DNA from: Tsukamurella tyrosinosolvens
GTDB lineage: Bacteria; Actinomycetota; Actinomycetes; Mycobacteriales; Mycobacteriaceae
Direction of reading: 5' to 3'
DNA length: 64,000 nt
NCBI RefSeq assembly: GCF_900104775.1
Contig: NZ_FNSA01000003.1
Span: 2,108,001 to 2,172,000, forward strand
The position numbers were made by a program, and so were the translations under genes. The notes under the pieces were generated by a model that worked only from the letters and a program-made list of their open reading frames with translations, did no database searches and was not told where the DNA came from. Of this stretch, positions 36,591 to 48,012 are shown one piece after another. Each line of letters begins with the position of its first letter. The stretch's first letter is position 1.

Positions 36591-38393
36591 GTGCTGCGCA
36601 CTCACCTGGCCGGATCGTTGCGTGCGGAGGATGCCGGCACCGTCGTCACCCTCGCGGGCTGGGTGGCGCGTCGGCGTGACCACGGCGGAGTGATCTTCAT
36701 CGACCTGCGCGACAGCTCCGGCGTCGCGCAGGTCGTCTTCCGCGAGTCGGACGTCGCCGAGCAGGCGCACCGGCTGCGGTCCGAGTACTGCGTGCTGGTG
36801 ACCGGCACCGTCGAGAAGCGGCCCGAAGGCAGCGAGAACCCGAACCTGCCGTCGGGCGCCATCGAGGTCAACGTGACCGAGCTGACGGTGCTCAACGAGT
36901 CGGCGCCGCTGCCCTTCCAGCTCGACGAGGAGCCGGGCGAGGAGGCGCGCCTGAAGTACCGCTACCTGGACCTGCGCCGCGAGGCCCCCGCCGCCGCGAT
37001 CAAGCTGCGCAGCCAGGCGAACGCCGTGGCGCGCAACATCCTGGCGCTCAACGACTTCACGGAGATCGAGACGCCGACGCTGACCCGGTCCACCCCGGAG
37101 GGCGCCCGTGACTTCCTGGTGCCCGCGCGCCTGCGTCCCGGCACCTTCTACGCGCTGCCGCAGAGCCCGCAGCTGTTCAAGCAGCTGCTCATGGTCGCGG
37201 GCATGGAGCGGTACTACCAGATCGCGCGCTGCTACCGCGACGAGGACTTCCGCGCCGACCGCCAGCCCGAGTTCACCCAGCTCGACATCGAGATGAGCTT
37301 CGTGGACCAGGAGGACGTGATCGCCCTCGGCGAGCAGATCGTCAAGGCCCTCTGGTCGCTCATCGGTCACGAGATCCCCACCCCGATCCCGCGCCTGACC
37401 TACGCCGAGGCGATGCGCCGCTTCGGCTCGGACAAGCCGGACCTGCGCTTCGGGCTCGAACTGGTCGAGTGCACCGAGTACTTCAAGGACACCCCGTTCC
37501 GCGTCTTCCAGGCGCCGTACGTCGGTGCGGTCGTCATGCCGGGCGGCGCGAGCCAGCCCCGTCGCCAGCTCGACGCCTGGCAGGAGTGGGCCAAGCAGCG
37601 CGGCGCCCGCGGCCTCGCGTACGTGCTGATCGGCGAGGACGGCGAGCTCACCGGCCCCGTCGCCAAGAACCTCTCGGACGACGAGCGCGCAGGCCTCGCG
37701 GCCCACGTGGGTGCCCAGCCGGGCGACTGTGTCTTCTTCGCCGCCGGCCCCACCAAGACGATGCGCGCCCTGCTCGGCGCGGCCCGCGGCGAGATCGCCG
37801 ACAAGCTGGCCCTGATCAAGGACGGCGACTGGGCCTTCACCTGGGTCGTCGACGCCCCGCTGTTCGAGCCCGCGGACGACGCGACCGCCTCGGGCGACGT
37901 GGCCGTCGGCGACGGCGCCTGGACGGCCGTGCACCACGCCTTCACGAGCCCCAAGCCGGAGTCGATCGACACCTTCGACACCGATCCGGGCAGCGCGCTG
38001 GCCTACGCCTACGACATCGTCTGCAACGGCAACGAGATCGGCGGCGGCTCGATCCGTATCCACCGCAAGGACGTTCAGGAGCGCGTGTTCGCGATCATGG
38101 GCATCGACGAGGAGCAGGCCCGCGAGAAGTTCGGCTTCCTCCTCGACGCCTTCTCCTACGGCGCCCCGCCGCACGGCGGCATCGCGTTCGGCTGGGACCG
38201 CGTGGTCTCGCTGCTGGCCGGCGCGCCGTCGATCCGCGAGGTCATCGCTTTCCCGAAGTCGGGCGGCGGCGTCGACCCGCTGACCGACGCGCCCGCGGCC
38301 ATCACGGTGCAGCAGCGCCGCGAGTCGGGCATGGACGCGAAGCCCAAGAAGCCCGAGCAGGCCGCCGCGGACCAGGGCGCCGAGCAGAAGTAG
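36591..38393 (+). CDS. aspS: Aspartyl-tRNA synthetase
   Basis: This is a class II synthetase of 600 residues, the long bacterial type with the GAD insertion domain. The N-terminal OB fold (anticodon binding) reads [19 protein letters not shown]. Motif 2 is in [23 protein letters not shown] (shown in two parts in the family as CYRDED and EFTQ), and motif 3 is in AFGWDRV. Organisms lacking AsnRS use a non-discriminating form; that cannot be decided here. Confidence 0.97.
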   Translation: MLRTHLAGSLRAEDAGTVVTLAGWVARRRDHGGVIFIDLRDSSGVAQVVFRESDVAEQAHRLRSEYCVLVTGTVEKRPEGSENPNLPSGAIEVNVTELTVLNESAPLPFQLDEEPGEEARLKYRYLDLRREAPAAAIKLRSQANAVARNILALNDFTEIETPTLTRSTPEGARDFLVPARLRPGTFYALPQSPQLFKQLLMVAGMERYYQIARCYRDEDFRADRQPEFTQLDIEMSFVDQEDVIALGEQIVKALWSLIGHEIPTPIPRLTYAEAMRRFGSDKPDLRFGLELVECTEYFKDTPFRVFQAPYVGAVVMPGGASQPRRQLDAWQEWAKQRGARGLAYVLIGEDGELTGPVAKNLSDDERAGLAAHVGAQPGDCVFFAAGPTKTMRALLGAARGEIADKLALIKDGDWAFTWVVDAPLFEPADDATASGDVAVGDGAWTAVHHAFTSPKPESIDTFDTDPGSALAYAYDIVCNGNEIGGGSIRIHRKDVQERVFAIMGIDEEQAREKFGFLLDAFSYGAPPHGGIAFGWDRVVSLLAGAPSIREVIAFPKSGGGVDPLTDAPAAITVQQRRESGMDAKPKKPEQAAADQGAEQK

Positions 38394-38397
38394 CCGC

Positions 38398-39330
38398 GTG
38401 CGCCACATCCGGGTGATCAGCCCGCCGGACCGCACCGACGCGGTGCTCGCGCTGCTGCGGTCGCGGCCGGGGGTCACCCACATCACGTTGGCGCTCGGTG
38501 CGTCGCTCGTCCCCGCGGGCGACGTGCTCAGCGCGGAGGTCACCCGGGAGGCCGCGCACCGCGTGCTGCAGGGCCTCGAGGAGCTCGGCATCCCCGCCGA
38601 CGGCGCCGTCACCGTCTCGACGTTGGACACGGTCCTCTCCGATGCCGCGGATGCGGCGGAGAAGGCCGTGCCCGGCGACCCGTCGGACGCCGTGGTCTGG
38701 GAGGAACTGACCGCCCGGACCCGCGAGGAGTCGACGCTCAACTCGACCTTCCTCGCCTTCCTGGTGCTGGCGGTGCTGCTGGCCGCGGTCGGCGTGGTGA
38801 CGAACTCGCCGGTCACGGTGGTCGGCGCGATGGTCGTGGGGCCCGAGTTCGGGCCGCTCGCAGCGATCGCGGTGGCGCTCGCCACCCGTCGTCTGCACTT
38901 CGCGGTGCGCCCGGTGATCGCGCTGTCCGTCGGCTTCCCCGTGGCGATGTTGTGCACCTGGCTGGGCGCCGAGGCGGCGCTCGCCGCCGACCTGTTCACC
39001 GTCGACGTCCTCGACTCCGCGGGCCAGGTCGACTTCATCTACCGCGTCGGGCCGTTCTCGCTCATCGTCGCGCTCCTCGCGGGCGCCGCGGGCATGATCT
39101 CGATGGTGACCGCGAAGTCGGCCGCCCTGGTGGGCGTCTTCATCTCGGTCACGACGGTGCCCGCGGCGGGATACGCCGTCGTGGCCGCGACGGTCGGGGA
39201 GTGGCAGCGCGCGCTCGAATCGACGGGGCAGCTCGCGATCAACCTCGTCGGCATCGTCGTCGCGGGGGTCCTGGTGCTGGTGCTGCGGCCCGCGGCGTGG
39301 CGCGACATGCGGGAGCAGGTGGGCCTGTGA
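38398..39330 (+). CDS. DUF389 family membrane protein
   Basis: This 310-residue protein has an N-terminal about 80-residue soluble domain and then six hydrophobic segments of DUF389, marked by VVGAMVVGPEFGPLAAIAVALATRR. Function unknown. It starts 4 bp after aspS and overlaps the next gene by 4 bp, so it links aspS and the ATP-grasp gene in one transcript. Confidence 0.85.
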   Translation: MRHIRVISPPDRTDAVLALLRSRPGVTHITLALGASLVPAGDVLSAEVTREAAHRVLQGLEELGIPADGAVTVSTLDTVLSDAADAAEKAVPGDPSDAVVWEELTARTREESTLNSTFLAFLVLAVLLAAVGVVTNSPVTVVGAMVVGPEFGPLAAIAVALATRRLHFAVRPVIALSVGFPVAMLCTWLGAEAALAADLFTVDVLDSAGQVDFIYRVGPFSLIVALLAGAAGMISMVTAKSAALVGVFISVTTVPAAGYAVVAATVGEWQRALESTGQLAINLVGIVVAGVLVLVLRPAAWRDMREQVGL

Positions 39331-41801
39331 GCATCGACGCGCTCCGCGACCTCGACGCGGCCGGCCTGCGCCGGCTGTCGGCGCGGGTCCGCGGCCTCAT
39401 CGACGACGAGGGCATCACCTACAACGCCCTCGACGCGCTGCCCGGCGTCCACGATCCGGCGATTCCCGGCGCCGCGACCGAGCCGGGGCCGTGGCGCCTC
39501 GACCCGTTGCCCGTCCTCCTCGGTGCGGAGGAGTGGGACGCCCTCGCGCGCGGCGTCGCGCAGCGCTCCCTGCTGCTCGACGCGGTGCTCAAGGACTTCT
39601 ACGGCGAACAACGCACCCTCCGCACCGGCACCGTCCCGCCCGAGCTGCTGTTCGCGCATCCCGGCTTCATCCGGCGGGCCGTCGGCGTCCCGTCGCCCGG
39701 GCCGCGTTCGCTGTTCCTGCACGGCGTCGACCTCGGCGAGGCCGCCGGCGACGAGGTGAGCGGGTACGTCGCGGTCGCCGACCGCACCCAGGCCCCCTCG
39801 GGCGTCGGCTACGCACTCGCCGACCGCCGGGTGACCTCCCGCGCTCTGCCGCGCGAGCTCCGGTCCGAGACCCCGCGGCCCGTCGCCTCGTTCGCGGCGG
39901 CGCTGCGCGTCCAGCTGGTCGAGGCCGCCCCGCCCGGCGTGGACGATCCGACCGTCGTCGTCCTCAGCCCGGGCTCGTTCTCCGAGACCGCCTTCGACCA
40001 GGCCTACCTGGCCTCGGTCCTCGGCTTCCCGCTCGTCGAGGCGTCCGACCTGACGGTGCGCGACGGAGGCGTGTTCATGCGTTCGCTCGGCCGGATGAAG
40101 CGCGTCCACGTGATCCTGCGCCGCGTCGACTCCGAGTTCTCCGACCCGCTGGACCTGCGCACCGACTCGCAGCTCGGCGTCGTCGGCCTGGTGGAGATGA
40201 TGACCCGCGGGGCCGTCACCGTCGTCAACACGCTCGGCTCGGGCGTCCTCGAGAACCCGGCCCTGCACGCCTACCTGCCGCAGCTGTGCCGCGACCTGCT
40301 CGACGAGGACCTGCTGCTGCCGTCCACGCCGACCCTGCACGCCGCGACCCCGGCCGGACGCGCCGCCGTCGACGGCCCGCTCGACGACCGGCTCGTCCTC
40401 AACTTCGCCACGGGGGAGCGCTTCGCCGGCGGGGCGCTCACCGCCGACCGGGCCGACGACCTGCGGCAGCGGATCGCCGCCGACCCGACGGTCTGGTGCA
40501 TCAAGACGCTCGTGCCGTTCACCGGCCGGCCCGCCGTCGAGCGCGGCACCGTGACGGAACGGGGCTTCGCCCTGCGCGCCTTCGCGCTCGCGCAGGAGTC
40601 CGGGTACACGGTCCTGCCGGGCGGGCTCGGCCAGGTGCTCGTCGACGGTGCGGACGCCGCGCTGCTGCACTCGTCGGCCGCTCGCGACGTGTGGGTGCCC
40701 TCGTCGGAGGACCTGCGCGCCCCCGCCCGGGTGGCGACCGCGCCCCGGTCGGGCCGGATCGGCGCCTCCGCCAGCGGCCCCGTGGCGACGCCCCGCGTGC
40801 TCTCGGACCAGTTCTGGATCGGCCGGTACGCGGAGCGCGCCGAGGCGACCGTGCGGATGCTGTCGATGGCGCACGACCGGAGCCGCGAGTTCCGGCACCG
40901 CCCGTGGCAGGCGGGGGCCGACGTGCTGCAGCCGCTGCTCGACGCGGTGGTCGCGGCCACCGTGACCGAGGAGCTGGGGCCGATCGTCGTGGAGGGCACC
41001 GAGCAGACCGACGTGCTCGCGCGGTTGCGCCGCCTCACCCTCGATGTGGACGTGCCGGGCAGCGTCGCGCACTCCGGCGTGCGCCTGCGGGCGTGCCTGC
41101 GGGCCGTCCGCGACCAGATGTCCACCGATACCTGGCTGGTGCTCAGCGGCGCCGAACGCTCGCTCGGGCGGCTCGCCGCCGACCGCGACGACGCGGGGGA
41201 GCAGCTCGACCAGACCCTCGGGGAGGTCCTGGTCTCGCTGCTGGCGTTCGCCGGCCTCGGCCGGGAGTCGCTGGTGCAGGACCCGGCGTGGCTCATGATG
41301 GACGCCGGCCGCAGGATCGAGCGCGCGCTGCAGCTCACCGCGGTGACCCGCGCGATGGTGGTTCCCGAGAATCCCGCCGAGATCGAGGCGGGCCTCCTCG
41401 ACGCGTACCTCGTGACCTGCGAGTCCGCCGTCACCTACCGGCGTCGGCACCGTGCCGTGCTTCGCGCGGGCGCCGCCGTCGACCTGATGTTCCTCGACGC
41501 GACGAATCCGCGCTCGCTCGTCTCCGCGCTCACGGCACTCTCCGCCGACCTGGCGCAGCTGCCCGACGAACTGCGCAGCGCGACCTGCGAGCGCACCGTC
41601 GGTGAGGTCCTCGCGCAGCTGGGACGGTTCGACCTCGACGACGCGGAGACGATCGTCGACGGGCGCCGTTCGGAGATCGAGGTGCTGCTGGACGCCGTCG
41701 ACGAGGGCGTGCGAGACGTGTCGGACGTGCTGGAGCGGACCCGCTTCGCGCCGCCCGCGGCGGCCCGTCCGATCTGGGTGGGGGTGCAGTCGTGGGGCTG
41801 A
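39327..41801 (+). CDS. Circularly permuted ATP-grasp / alpha-E domain fusion protein
   Basis: The first about 470 of 824 residues form a circularly permuted type 2 ATP-grasp domain (DUF404/407-like), with GSGVLENPALHAYLPQLCRDLL and a TVWCIKTLVP end. The last about 320 residues form an all-helical alpha-E domain beginning SDQFWIGRYAERAEAT. ATP-grasp enzymes of this kind are predicted peptide or amide ligases that work with transglutaminase-like proteins; no product is known. The two domains are separate genes in many bacteria and fused here, as in M. tuberculosis Rv2567. The next gene is a transglutaminase. Confidence 0.87.
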   Translation: MSIDALRDLDAAGLRRLSARVRGLIDDEGITYNALDALPGVHDPAIPGAATEPGPWRLDPLPVLLGAEEWDALARGVAQRSLLLDAVLKDFYGEQRTLRTGTVPPELLFAHPGFIRRAVGVPSPGPRSLFLHGVDLGEAAGDEVSGYVAVADRTQAPSGVGYALADRRVTSRALPRELRSETPRPVASFAAALRVQLVEAAPPGVDDPTVVVLSPGSFSETAFDQAYLASVLGFPLVEASDLTVRDGGVFMRSLGRMKRVHVILRRVDSEFSDPLDLRTDSQLGVVGLVEMMTRGAVTVVNTLGSGVLENPALHAYLPQLCRDLLDEDLLLPSTPTLHAATPAGRAAVDGPLDDRLVLNFATGERFAGGALTADRADDLRQRIAADPTVWCIKTLVPFTGRPAVERGTVTERGFALRAFALAQESGYTVLPGGLGQVLVDGADAALLHSSAARDVWVPSSEDLRAPARVATAPRSGRIGASASGPVATPRVLSDQFWIGRYAERAEATVRMLSMAHDRSREFRHRPWQAGADVLQPLLDAVVAATVTEELGPIVVEGTEQTDVLARLRRLTLDVDVPGSVAHSGVRLRACLRAVRDQMSTDTWLVLSGAERSLGRLAADRDDAGEQLDQTLGEVLVSLLAFAGLGRESLVQDPAWLMMDAGRRIERALQLTAVTRAMVVPENPAEIEAGLLDAYLVTCESAVTYRRRHRAVLRAGAAVDLMFLDATNPRSLVSALTALSADLAQLPDELRSATCERTVGEVLAQLGRFDLDDAETIVDGRRSEIEVLLDAVDEGVRDVSDVLERTRFAPPAAARPIWVGVQSWG

Positions 41802-42709
41802 GTTTCTCCCGGCGCACCGAGGACTCCCGGACGCGCCGGTACCGCGTGGTGCACGAGACCACCTACAGCTACGACGCGGAGGTCACCTCCAGCTTCGGCC
41901 GCTGCTACCTCTCACCGCGGGAGCTGTCCGATCAGCGGGTCGACGAGCACGCCATCACCGTCGGTCCCGAACCGTCGGACCGCTCCGAGGGCGTCGACGC
42001 GTACGGCAACACCGACACCTACTTCCACGTGACCACGCCGCACACCCGGCTGCTGGTGCGCGGCGAGTCCGTCGTCGAGGTCGACCCGCTGGACCGCGCG
42101 ATCACCGACGAGGGACCGGCCCTCGCGCCGTGGGAGCTCGCCCGGCCCGTCGGCGAGGCGGGGGCGCTCGCCGCGCAGTACCGCCTCGACCAGCGGCCGG
42201 CCGAGATCGACGACGCCGTGCGCGCCTACGCCGACGCGATCTTCACGCCGGGGAAGCCGCTGGTGGAGGCCGTCGAGGAGCTGACCACGCGGATCTACAC
42301 AGATTTCGCCTACAAGTCGGGGGCGACGAACGTCTCGACCCGCGTCGGCACCGTCATGGAGCGGCGCGAGGGCGTGTGCCAGGACTTCGCGCGCGTCGCG
42401 ATCGCCTGCCTGCGGTCCAAGGGCCTGGCCGCGCGGTACGTCTCCGGCTACCTCGCCACCGAGCCGCCGCCCGGTCAGGACCGGGTCGTCGGCGCCGGTG
42501 CCACCCACGCCTGGGCGGCCGTGTGGCTGCCCGGCGACGCGTGGCTGCCCTTCGACCCCACCAACAACAAGTTCGTCGACGAGCGGCACGTGACCGTCGC
42601 CTGGGGGCGCGATTACGAGGACGTTCCACCCCTGCGCGGCGTCATCTACACCGAATCGAAGGGATCGAAGATCCATGTCTCCGTGGACGTCGCGCCCCTG
42701 CCCGACTGA
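41792..42709 (+). CDS. Transglutaminase-like family protein
   Basis: This 305-residue protein has a transglutaminase-like N-terminal beta domain (YRVVHETTYSYDAEV) and a cysteine-protease-like core with a complete triad: C196 (GVCQDFAR), H239 (THAWAAVW) and D255 (FDPTN). It is cytoplasmic. These proteins are predicted to cut peptide or isopeptide bonds made by the partner ATP-grasp ligase. The GTG start overlaps the ligase gene by 10 bp, so the two are made together. Confidence 0.88.
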   Translation: MGLSFSRRTEDSRTRRYRVVHETTYSYDAEVTSSFGRCYLSPRELSDQRVDEHAITVGPEPSDRSEGVDAYGNTDTYFHVTTPHTRLLVRGESVVEVDPLDRAITDEGPALAPWELARPVGEAGALAAQYRLDQRPAEIDDAVRAYADAIFTPGKPLVEAVEELTTRIYTDFAYKSGATNVSTRVGTVMERREGVCQDFARVAIACLRSKGLAARYVSGYLATEPPPGQDRVVGAGATHAWAAVWLPGDAWLPFDPTNNKFVDERHVTVAWGRDYEDVPPLRGVIYTESKGSKIHVSVDVAPLPD

Positions 42710-42724
42710 GGTAGGTTGGAACTG

Positions 42725-43831
42725 ATGGTCACCGCGCTGGGGTACGAGACGACGAGGGCGGCTCTCACTGCGGTGGAGGGCCTGCTGGGTCGCCGGGTCG
42801 GCGCCTCCGTCGACCTGGGCGAACCCGAGGATCTGGGCGGTTCCGGCCGCACGCTGGTGATGCGCGTGCGGGTGCTGCACAACAATCCGCTGTTGCCCCG
42901 TTCCGTCGTGATCAAGCAGCTGCGCGCCGCCGATCACACCGACAAGGACTACTCCGAGGCCTTCGCCCGTGAGGGCGCCGCGTACAAGTTCGCGACGGCG
43001 CTCCCCGTCGACGCCCGGCCGGGCCCGCAGCTCCTCGCCTCCGACGCCGAGGAGCGCATCCTCGTCCTGCAGGACTTGGGCGAGGGCGAGACGATGGGCG
43101 ACCTGCTGCGGCGGACGCCGTCGTCGGGTGCGGCCACCGTGCTCTCCGCCTGGGCCCAGGCCCTCGGTCGCATGCACGCCGGCACCTACGGCCGCGAGCG
43201 CGACCTGTCCGTGCTCGCCCGGCGCGAGCACACCGACTCCCGCAACGATCCCGTCGCCGGCGAGGCCGCTCGTGCCGCCGACGCCGTGCCGGCGGCCGTG
43301 GGCGGGGTCGACGAGACCGCCCGCGCCGTGCTCGACGCCGCCGTGGCCCTGTTCACCGAGGGGCCGTTCCGCGCCTTCAGCCCGTCCGACGTGGGCCCCG
43401 ACAACACGCACGTCGTGGGCGGCGCCGTCCGATTCCTCGATTACGAGTGGGCGGGATTCCGCGACGGCGCGCTGGACGTCGCCTACGTGCTGCTGACGTA
43501 CCCGGACTGCACCGAGGACGGCCACGATCCCGACCTGGACGTCGCGATCGTGGAGGCATGGCGTTCCGAGGTCGTGCGGTTGTGGCCCCGGCTGGCCGAC
43601 GACGTGGCGCTCCGTCGCCACGTGACCACCGCGAAGCTGGCGTGGCTCACGCTCGCCACCTACTGGGCGCTCGGACTCGACTCCGCGAGCCGCATCGACG
43701 CCGGCCACCTCGACAGCCTCCCGGCCTGGTCCTACGACGACCTCGCCGCCCGCTGGGACCGGCTGGCCGCCGCCGACCCGCGCGTGCGCGACTTCGCCGT
43801 CGCCGCCGCCGCGAAGGTCCGCACGCTATGA
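42725..43831 (+). CDS. APH-fold phosphotransferase-like protein
   Basis: This 368-residue protein is of the aminoglycoside phosphotransferase / choline-kinase superfamily. The ATP-grasping Lys lies in VVIKQL. The Brenner motif reads SPSDVGPDN, with Pro where HxDxxxxN has its histidine, and the metal-binding Asp follows in FLDYEWAG. The substrate is unknown, and true antibiotic resistance is unlikely given the divergent motif. TAGGTT at 42712-42717 lies 7 bp before the ATG, pointing to a leaderless start. Confidence 0.76.
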   Translation: MVTALGYETTRAALTAVEGLLGRRVGASVDLGEPEDLGGSGRTLVMRVRVLHNNPLLPRSVVIKQLRAADHTDKDYSEAFAREGAAYKFATALPVDARPGPQLLASDAEERILVLQDLGEGETMGDLLRRTPSSGAATVLSAWAQALGRMHAGTYGRERDLSVLARREHTDSRNDPVAGEAARAADAVPAAVGGVDETARAVLDAAVALFTEGPFRAFSPSDVGPDNTHVVGGAVRFLDYEWAGFRDGALDVAYVLLTYPDCTEDGHDPDLDVAIVEAWRSEVVRLWPRLADDVALRRHVTTAKLAWLTLATYWALGLDSASRIDAGHLDSLPAWSYDDLAARWDRLAAADPRVRDFAVAAAAKVRTL

Positions 43832-43856
43832 CCCGCCCCGCGGAGGTCCGCGCCCG

Positions 43857-45227
43857 GTGACCGGTTCCCTGTTCGGCGACGACGGGGACCTCGGAGCGCC
43901 ACCCGAAGCACCCCCGTCCCGGGGACCGGTCGAGTTCGTCCCCACCCACGCGGGCACCCCGCTCGCGGTCCGCATGCGGCCCCGCGACCTCGACGAGGTG
44001 CTCGGTCAGGAGCACCTGCTCGGCCCCGGGACGCCGCTGCGCCGCCTCATCGACGGTGCCGGCGCGGCCAGCGTGATCCTCTACGGCCCGCCCGGCACCG
44101 GGAAGACGACCATCGCCTCGCTGATCTCGGGCGCGACGGGGCGCCGGTTCGAGGCGCTCTCCGCGCTCTCGGCGGGCGTCAAGGACGTGCGCGCCGTCAT
44201 CGAACTGGCGCGCCGCCGCCTCCTCGTCGACGAGCAGACGGTGCTGTTCATCGACGAGGTGCACCGGTTCTCCAAGGCGCAGCAGGACGCGCTGCTCGCC
44301 GCGGTCGAGAACCGGGTCGTGCTGCTCGTCGCGGCCACCACCGAGAATCCCAGCTTCTCCGTGGTCTCGCCGCTGCTCTCGCGCTCGCTCATCCTCCAGC
44401 TACGGCCCCTGGAGCCGTCGCACATCTCGGAGCTCATCGACCGCGCCTTGTCGGACCCGCGGGGCTACGACGGTGCGCTGACCATCGCCGACGAGGCCCG
44501 CGAGCACCTCGTGCGCCTCGCCGGCGGCGACGCCCGGCGCTCGCTCACCGCCCTGGAGGCCGCCGCCGACGTCACCCTGGGGGAGGGCGGCAACGAGATC
44601 ACCCTCGAGGCCGTCGAGTCCAGCATCGACACCGCCGCCGTCCGCTACGACCGCGCGGGTGACCAGCACTACGACGTCATCAGTGCCTTCATCAAGTCGA
44701 TCCGCGGCTCCGACGTCGACGCGGCGCTGCACTACCTGGCCCGCATGATCTCGGCGGGCGAGGACCCGCGGTTCATCGCCCGCCGGCTCGTGGTGCACGC
44801 CTCGGAGGACATCGGCATGGCCGACCCGCAGGCGCTGCTCGTCGCCACCGCTGCCGCGCAGGCCGTGCAACTCATCGGCATGCCCGAGGCGAGACTCGCG
44901 CTGGCACAGGCGACGATCCACCTCGCCTCGGCACCCAAGTCCGACGGGGTCGTCGCCGCGATCGGCGCCGCCATGGGCGACGTGGCCGCGGGCAAGGCCG
45001 GCGCCGTGCCGCCGCACCTGCGCGACGGTCACTACGCCGGCGCGGAGAAGCTCGGCAACGCCCAGGGCTACGTGTACCCGCACCACGTCCCCGGCGGCGT
45101 CGCCGCGCAGCAGTACCCGCCCGACGACCTGGTGGGCGTCGACTACTACACCCCCACCGACCACGGCTTCGAACGCGAGATCGGCCCGCGGGTGACGCGG
45201 CTGCGCGGGATACTCAGGCGGAGGTAG
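43857..45227 (+). CDS. rarA: Replication-associated recombination protein RarA (MgsA)
   Basis: This 456-residue AAA+ ATPase of the clamp-loader clade acts at stalled replication forks. Walker A is GPPGTGKT (residues 77-84), Walker B is in FIDEVHRF and sensor 1 in AATTENPSF. The MgsA C-terminal tetramerisation domain ends with [19 protein letters not shown]. The N-terminal GSLFGDD stretch resembles a short SSB- or clamp-binding motif. The GTG start is 26 bp after the kinase gene. Confidence 0.93.
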   Translation: MTGSLFGDDGDLGAPPEAPPSRGPVEFVPTHAGTPLAVRMRPRDLDEVLGQEHLLGPGTPLRRLIDGAGAASVILYGPPGTGKTTIASLISGATGRRFEALSALSAGVKDVRAVIELARRRLLVDEQTVLFIDEVHRFSKAQQDALLAAVENRVVLLVAATTENPSFSVVSPLLSRSLILQLRPLEPSHISELIDRALSDPRGYDGALTIADEAREHLVRLAGGDARRSLTALEAAADVTLGEGGNEITLEAVESSIDTAAVRYDRAGDQHYDVISAFIKSIRGSDVDAALHYLARMISAGEDPRFIARRLVVHASEDIGMADPQALLVATAAAQAVQLIGMPEARLALAQATIHLASAPKSDGVVAAIGAAMGDVAAGKAGAVPPHLRDGHYAGAEKLGNAQGYVYPHHVPGGVAAQQYPPDDLVGVDYYTPTDHGFEREIGPRVTRLRGILRRR

Positions 45228-45337
45228 AGGGCACCGCGTGACGGTGGCGAGGAAGCTAGATGCGGGGGCACGCGGCGCGTCGGTAAGGTGGTCGGGTCGC
45301 TGTAACGCTCGATGACACAAGAACACGAAGGATCGTT

Positions 45338-48010
45338 GTGCAGACCCATGAGATTCGGAAGCGGTTCACGGACCACTTCGTCAAGGCCGGACACACCCAG
45401 GTGCCGAGTGCGTCGCTGGTCCTGAACGATCCGAATCAGCTGTTCGTCATCGCGGGCATGGTGCCCTTCGTGCCGTTCTTCCTGGGCCAGCAGACCCCGC
45501 CGTACGACCGCGCCACGTCGATCCAGAAGTGCGTCCGCACCCTGGACATCGAAGAGGTCGGCATCACCACCCGGCACAACACCTTCTTCCAGATGGCCGG
45601 CAACTTCAGCTTCGGCGACTACTTCAAGCGCGAGGCGATCCGGTTCGCCTGGTCGCTGCTGACCAACCCGGTCGATGAGGGCGGCTTCGGGATGGATCCC
45701 GAGCGCCTGTGGTCGACGGTCTACCTCGACGACGACGAGGCCCGCGACCTGTGGCTCGAGGTGGGCCAGGTGCCCGAGCGCATCCAGCGCCGCGGCATGA
45801 AGGACAACTACTGGTCGATGGGCATCCCCGGCCCCGCCGGCCCGTGCTCGGAGATCTTCTACGACCGCGGCCCCGAGTACGGGGTCGAGGGCGGCCCCGA
45901 GGCCGACGAGGACCGCTACATCGAGATCTGGAACCTCGTCTTCATGCAGAACGAGCGCGGCCAGGGCGGCGGCAAGGAGAACTTCGAGATCCTCGGCGAG
46001 CTGCCGAAGAAGAACATCGACACCGGCATGGGCGTCGAGCGCGTCGCCTTCCTCCTGCAGGGCGTCGACAACGTCTACGACACGGACCTGTTGCGCCCCG
46101 TCATCGACCGCGCGCAGGCGCTCACCGGCCAGCGGTACAACGCCGGCGACGCCGAGCACGACCGGCTCTTCCGCGTGATCGCCGACCACACCCGTACCGC
46201 CGTCATGCTCATCCAGGACGGCGTGAACCCCGGCAACGACGGCCGCGGCTACGTGCTGCGCCGCCTGCTGCGCCGCGTCGTCCGCTCGGCCCGCCTCCTC
46301 GGCGCCACGGGCGAGACCATGGGCGACTTCGTCGACACCGTCCTGTCGACGATGTCGCCGTCGTACCCCGAGCTCGCCGACGACGCGCAGCGCATCCGCA
46401 CCGTCGCCACCGGCGAGGAGCAGGCCTTCCTCAAGACCCTCGAGCAGGGCACCACGCTGTTCGGCAACGCCGTCGACTCCACCAAGTCGTCCGGCAAGAC
46501 GGTGCTCTCGGGCGACGACGCCTTCACGCTGCACGACACCTACGGCTTCCCGATCGACCTCACGCTGGAGATGGCCTCGGAGGCCGGCCTGCAGGTCGAC
46601 GAGGACGGCTTCCGCGCCCTCATGGCCGAGCAGCGCCAGCGGGCCAAGGACGATGCGAACTCCCGCAAGTCGGCGCTCGCCGACCTCTCGGTCTTCCGTG
46701 AGTTCCTCGACCGCGGTCCCACCGAGTTCACCGGCTTCGACGAGCTGGTCTCCGACGCCCAGGTCCTCGGCCTCGTCAAGGACGGCGTCCGGGTTCCCGT
46801 CGCGCACCAGGGCGACGACGTCGAGATCGTCCTCGACCGCAGCCCCCTCTACGCCGAGGCCGGCGGCCAGCTCGCCGACATCGGCACCATCACCACCGCC
46901 GCCGGCGCACAGATCGTCGTGACCGACGTGCAGCGCGTCGCCAAGACCCTGTGGCGTCACCAGGGCACCGTCGCCTCCGGCGAGGTCTCCGAGGGCGACA
47001 CCGTCACCGTCGCGGTCGACGGCGGCCACCGCCACGGCAGCACCCAGGGCCACTCCGGCACCCACCTCGTGCACGCCGCGCTGCGCCAGGTCCTCGGCCC
47101 CAACGCCGTGCAGGCCGGCTCGCTCAACAAGCCCGGCTACCTGCGCTTCGACTTCCGCTGGTCCGGCGGCCTCACCGACGACCAGCGCACCGACATCGAG
47201 CGCGTCACCAACGAGGCCGTGCAGGCCGACTACGCCGTGAACACGGAGGTCACCGACCTGGAGACCGCCAAGCAGCGCGGCGCGATGGCGCTGTTCGGCG
47301 AGAACTACGGCGACCGGGTCCGCGTCGTCGAGATCGGCGGTCCGTTCTCGATGGAGCTGTGCGGCGGCACGCACGTCGCCAGCTCGGGCCTCGTCGGCCC
47401 CGTCACCGTGCTCGGCGAGAGCTCCGTCGGCTCGGGCGTGCGCCGCGTCGAGGCCTACGTGGGCCTCGACTCGCAGAAGTACCTCGCCAAGGAGCACGCG
47501 CTCGTCTCCGCGCTGTCGAGTTCGCTCAAGGTGCCCTCCGATGAGGTACCGGCCCGCGTCGAGTCGCTGGTCAGCCGCCTCAAGGACGCCGAGAAGGAGC
47601 TCGAGAAGCTGCGCGCGCAGGCCGCGTTGTCGGCGCTGGCCGAGCTCGCCTCGTCGCCCGAGCGCGTCGGCGCCGTCCGGCTCGTGGCCGCGAAGGCGCC
47701 CCAGGGCGTCACCGCGGGCGAGCTCCGCGGCCTGGTCACCCAGCTCAAGGGCCGCCTCGGCGCCGAGCCCGCCGTCATCGCCCTGTTCGCGGTCGACGGC
47801 GACAAGGTGCCGTTCGTGGTGGCCGCCAACGACGCAGCGCAGGACCTGGGTGTCAAGGCGGGCGACGTGGTCAAGGCCGCGGCCCCCTCGGTGGGCGGCC
47901 GCGGCGGCGGCAAGGCCGACATGGCGCAGGGCGCCGGATCGGACGCCTCCGGGGTCGACGGTGCGCTCTCCGCGGTCCGGGCCGAGGTCGCGCGGACGGT
48001 GGGCGCCTGA
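45338..48010 (+). CDS. alaS: Alanyl-tRNA synthetase
   Basis: This class II synthetase of 890 residues charges tRNA-Ala. The catalytic core has [17 protein letters not shown]. The editing domain has the zinc-binding HSGTHLVH and CGGTHV motifs. The C-terminal DHHA1-type domain ends [15 protein letters not shown]. It starts the alaS-ruvX-mltG-aroE block, which has the same order in mycobacteria. No T-box is evident in the 110-bp leader; TAAGGT at 45284-45289 is a possible -10. Confidence 0.97.
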   Translation: MQTHEIRKRFTDHFVKAGHTQVPSASLVLNDPNQLFVIAGMVPFVPFFLGQQTPPYDRATSIQKCVRTLDIEEVGITTRHNTFFQMAGNFSFGDYFKREAIRFAWSLLTNPVDEGGFGMDPERLWSTVYLDDDEARDLWLEVGQVPERIQRRGMKDNYWSMGIPGPAGPCSEIFYDRGPEYGVEGGPEADEDRYIEIWNLVFMQNERGQGGGKENFEILGELPKKNIDTGMGVERVAFLLQGVDNVYDTDLLRPVIDRAQALTGQRYNAGDAEHDRLFRVIADHTRTAVMLIQDGVNPGNDGRGYVLRRLLRRVVRSARLLGATGETMGDFVDTVLSTMSPSYPELADDAQRIRTVATGEEQAFLKTLEQGTTLFGNAVDSTKSSGKTVLSGDDAFTLHDTYGFPIDLTLEMASEAGLQVDEDGFRALMAEQRQRAKDDANSRKSALADLSVFREFLDRGPTEFTGFDELVSDAQVLGLVKDGVRVPVAHQGDDVEIVLDRSPLYAEAGGQLADIGTITTAAGAQIVVTDVQRVAKTLWRHQGTVASGEVSEGDTVTVAVDGGHRHGSTQGHSGTHLVHAALRQVLGPNAVQAGSLNKPGYLRFDFRWSGGLTDDQRTDIERVTNEAVQADYAVNTEVTDLETAKQRGAMALFGENYGDRVRVVEIGGPFSMELCGGTHVASSGLVGPVTVLGESSVGSGVRRVEAYVGLDSQKYLAKEHALVSALSSSLKVPSDEVPARVESLVSRLKDAEKELEKLRAQAALSALAELASSPERVGAVRLVAAKAPQGVTAGELRGLVTQLKGRLGAEPAVIALFAVDGDKVPFVVAANDAAQDLGVKAGDVVKAAAPSVGGRGGGKADMAQGAGSDASGVDGALSAVRAEVARTVGA

Positions 48011-48012
48011 CG

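Noticed and set aside
35586-39038. A 1150-codon antisense frame opposite aspS and the DUF389 gene
   Set aside because: It is a chance GC-rich frame; AspS motifs on the plus strand are intact.
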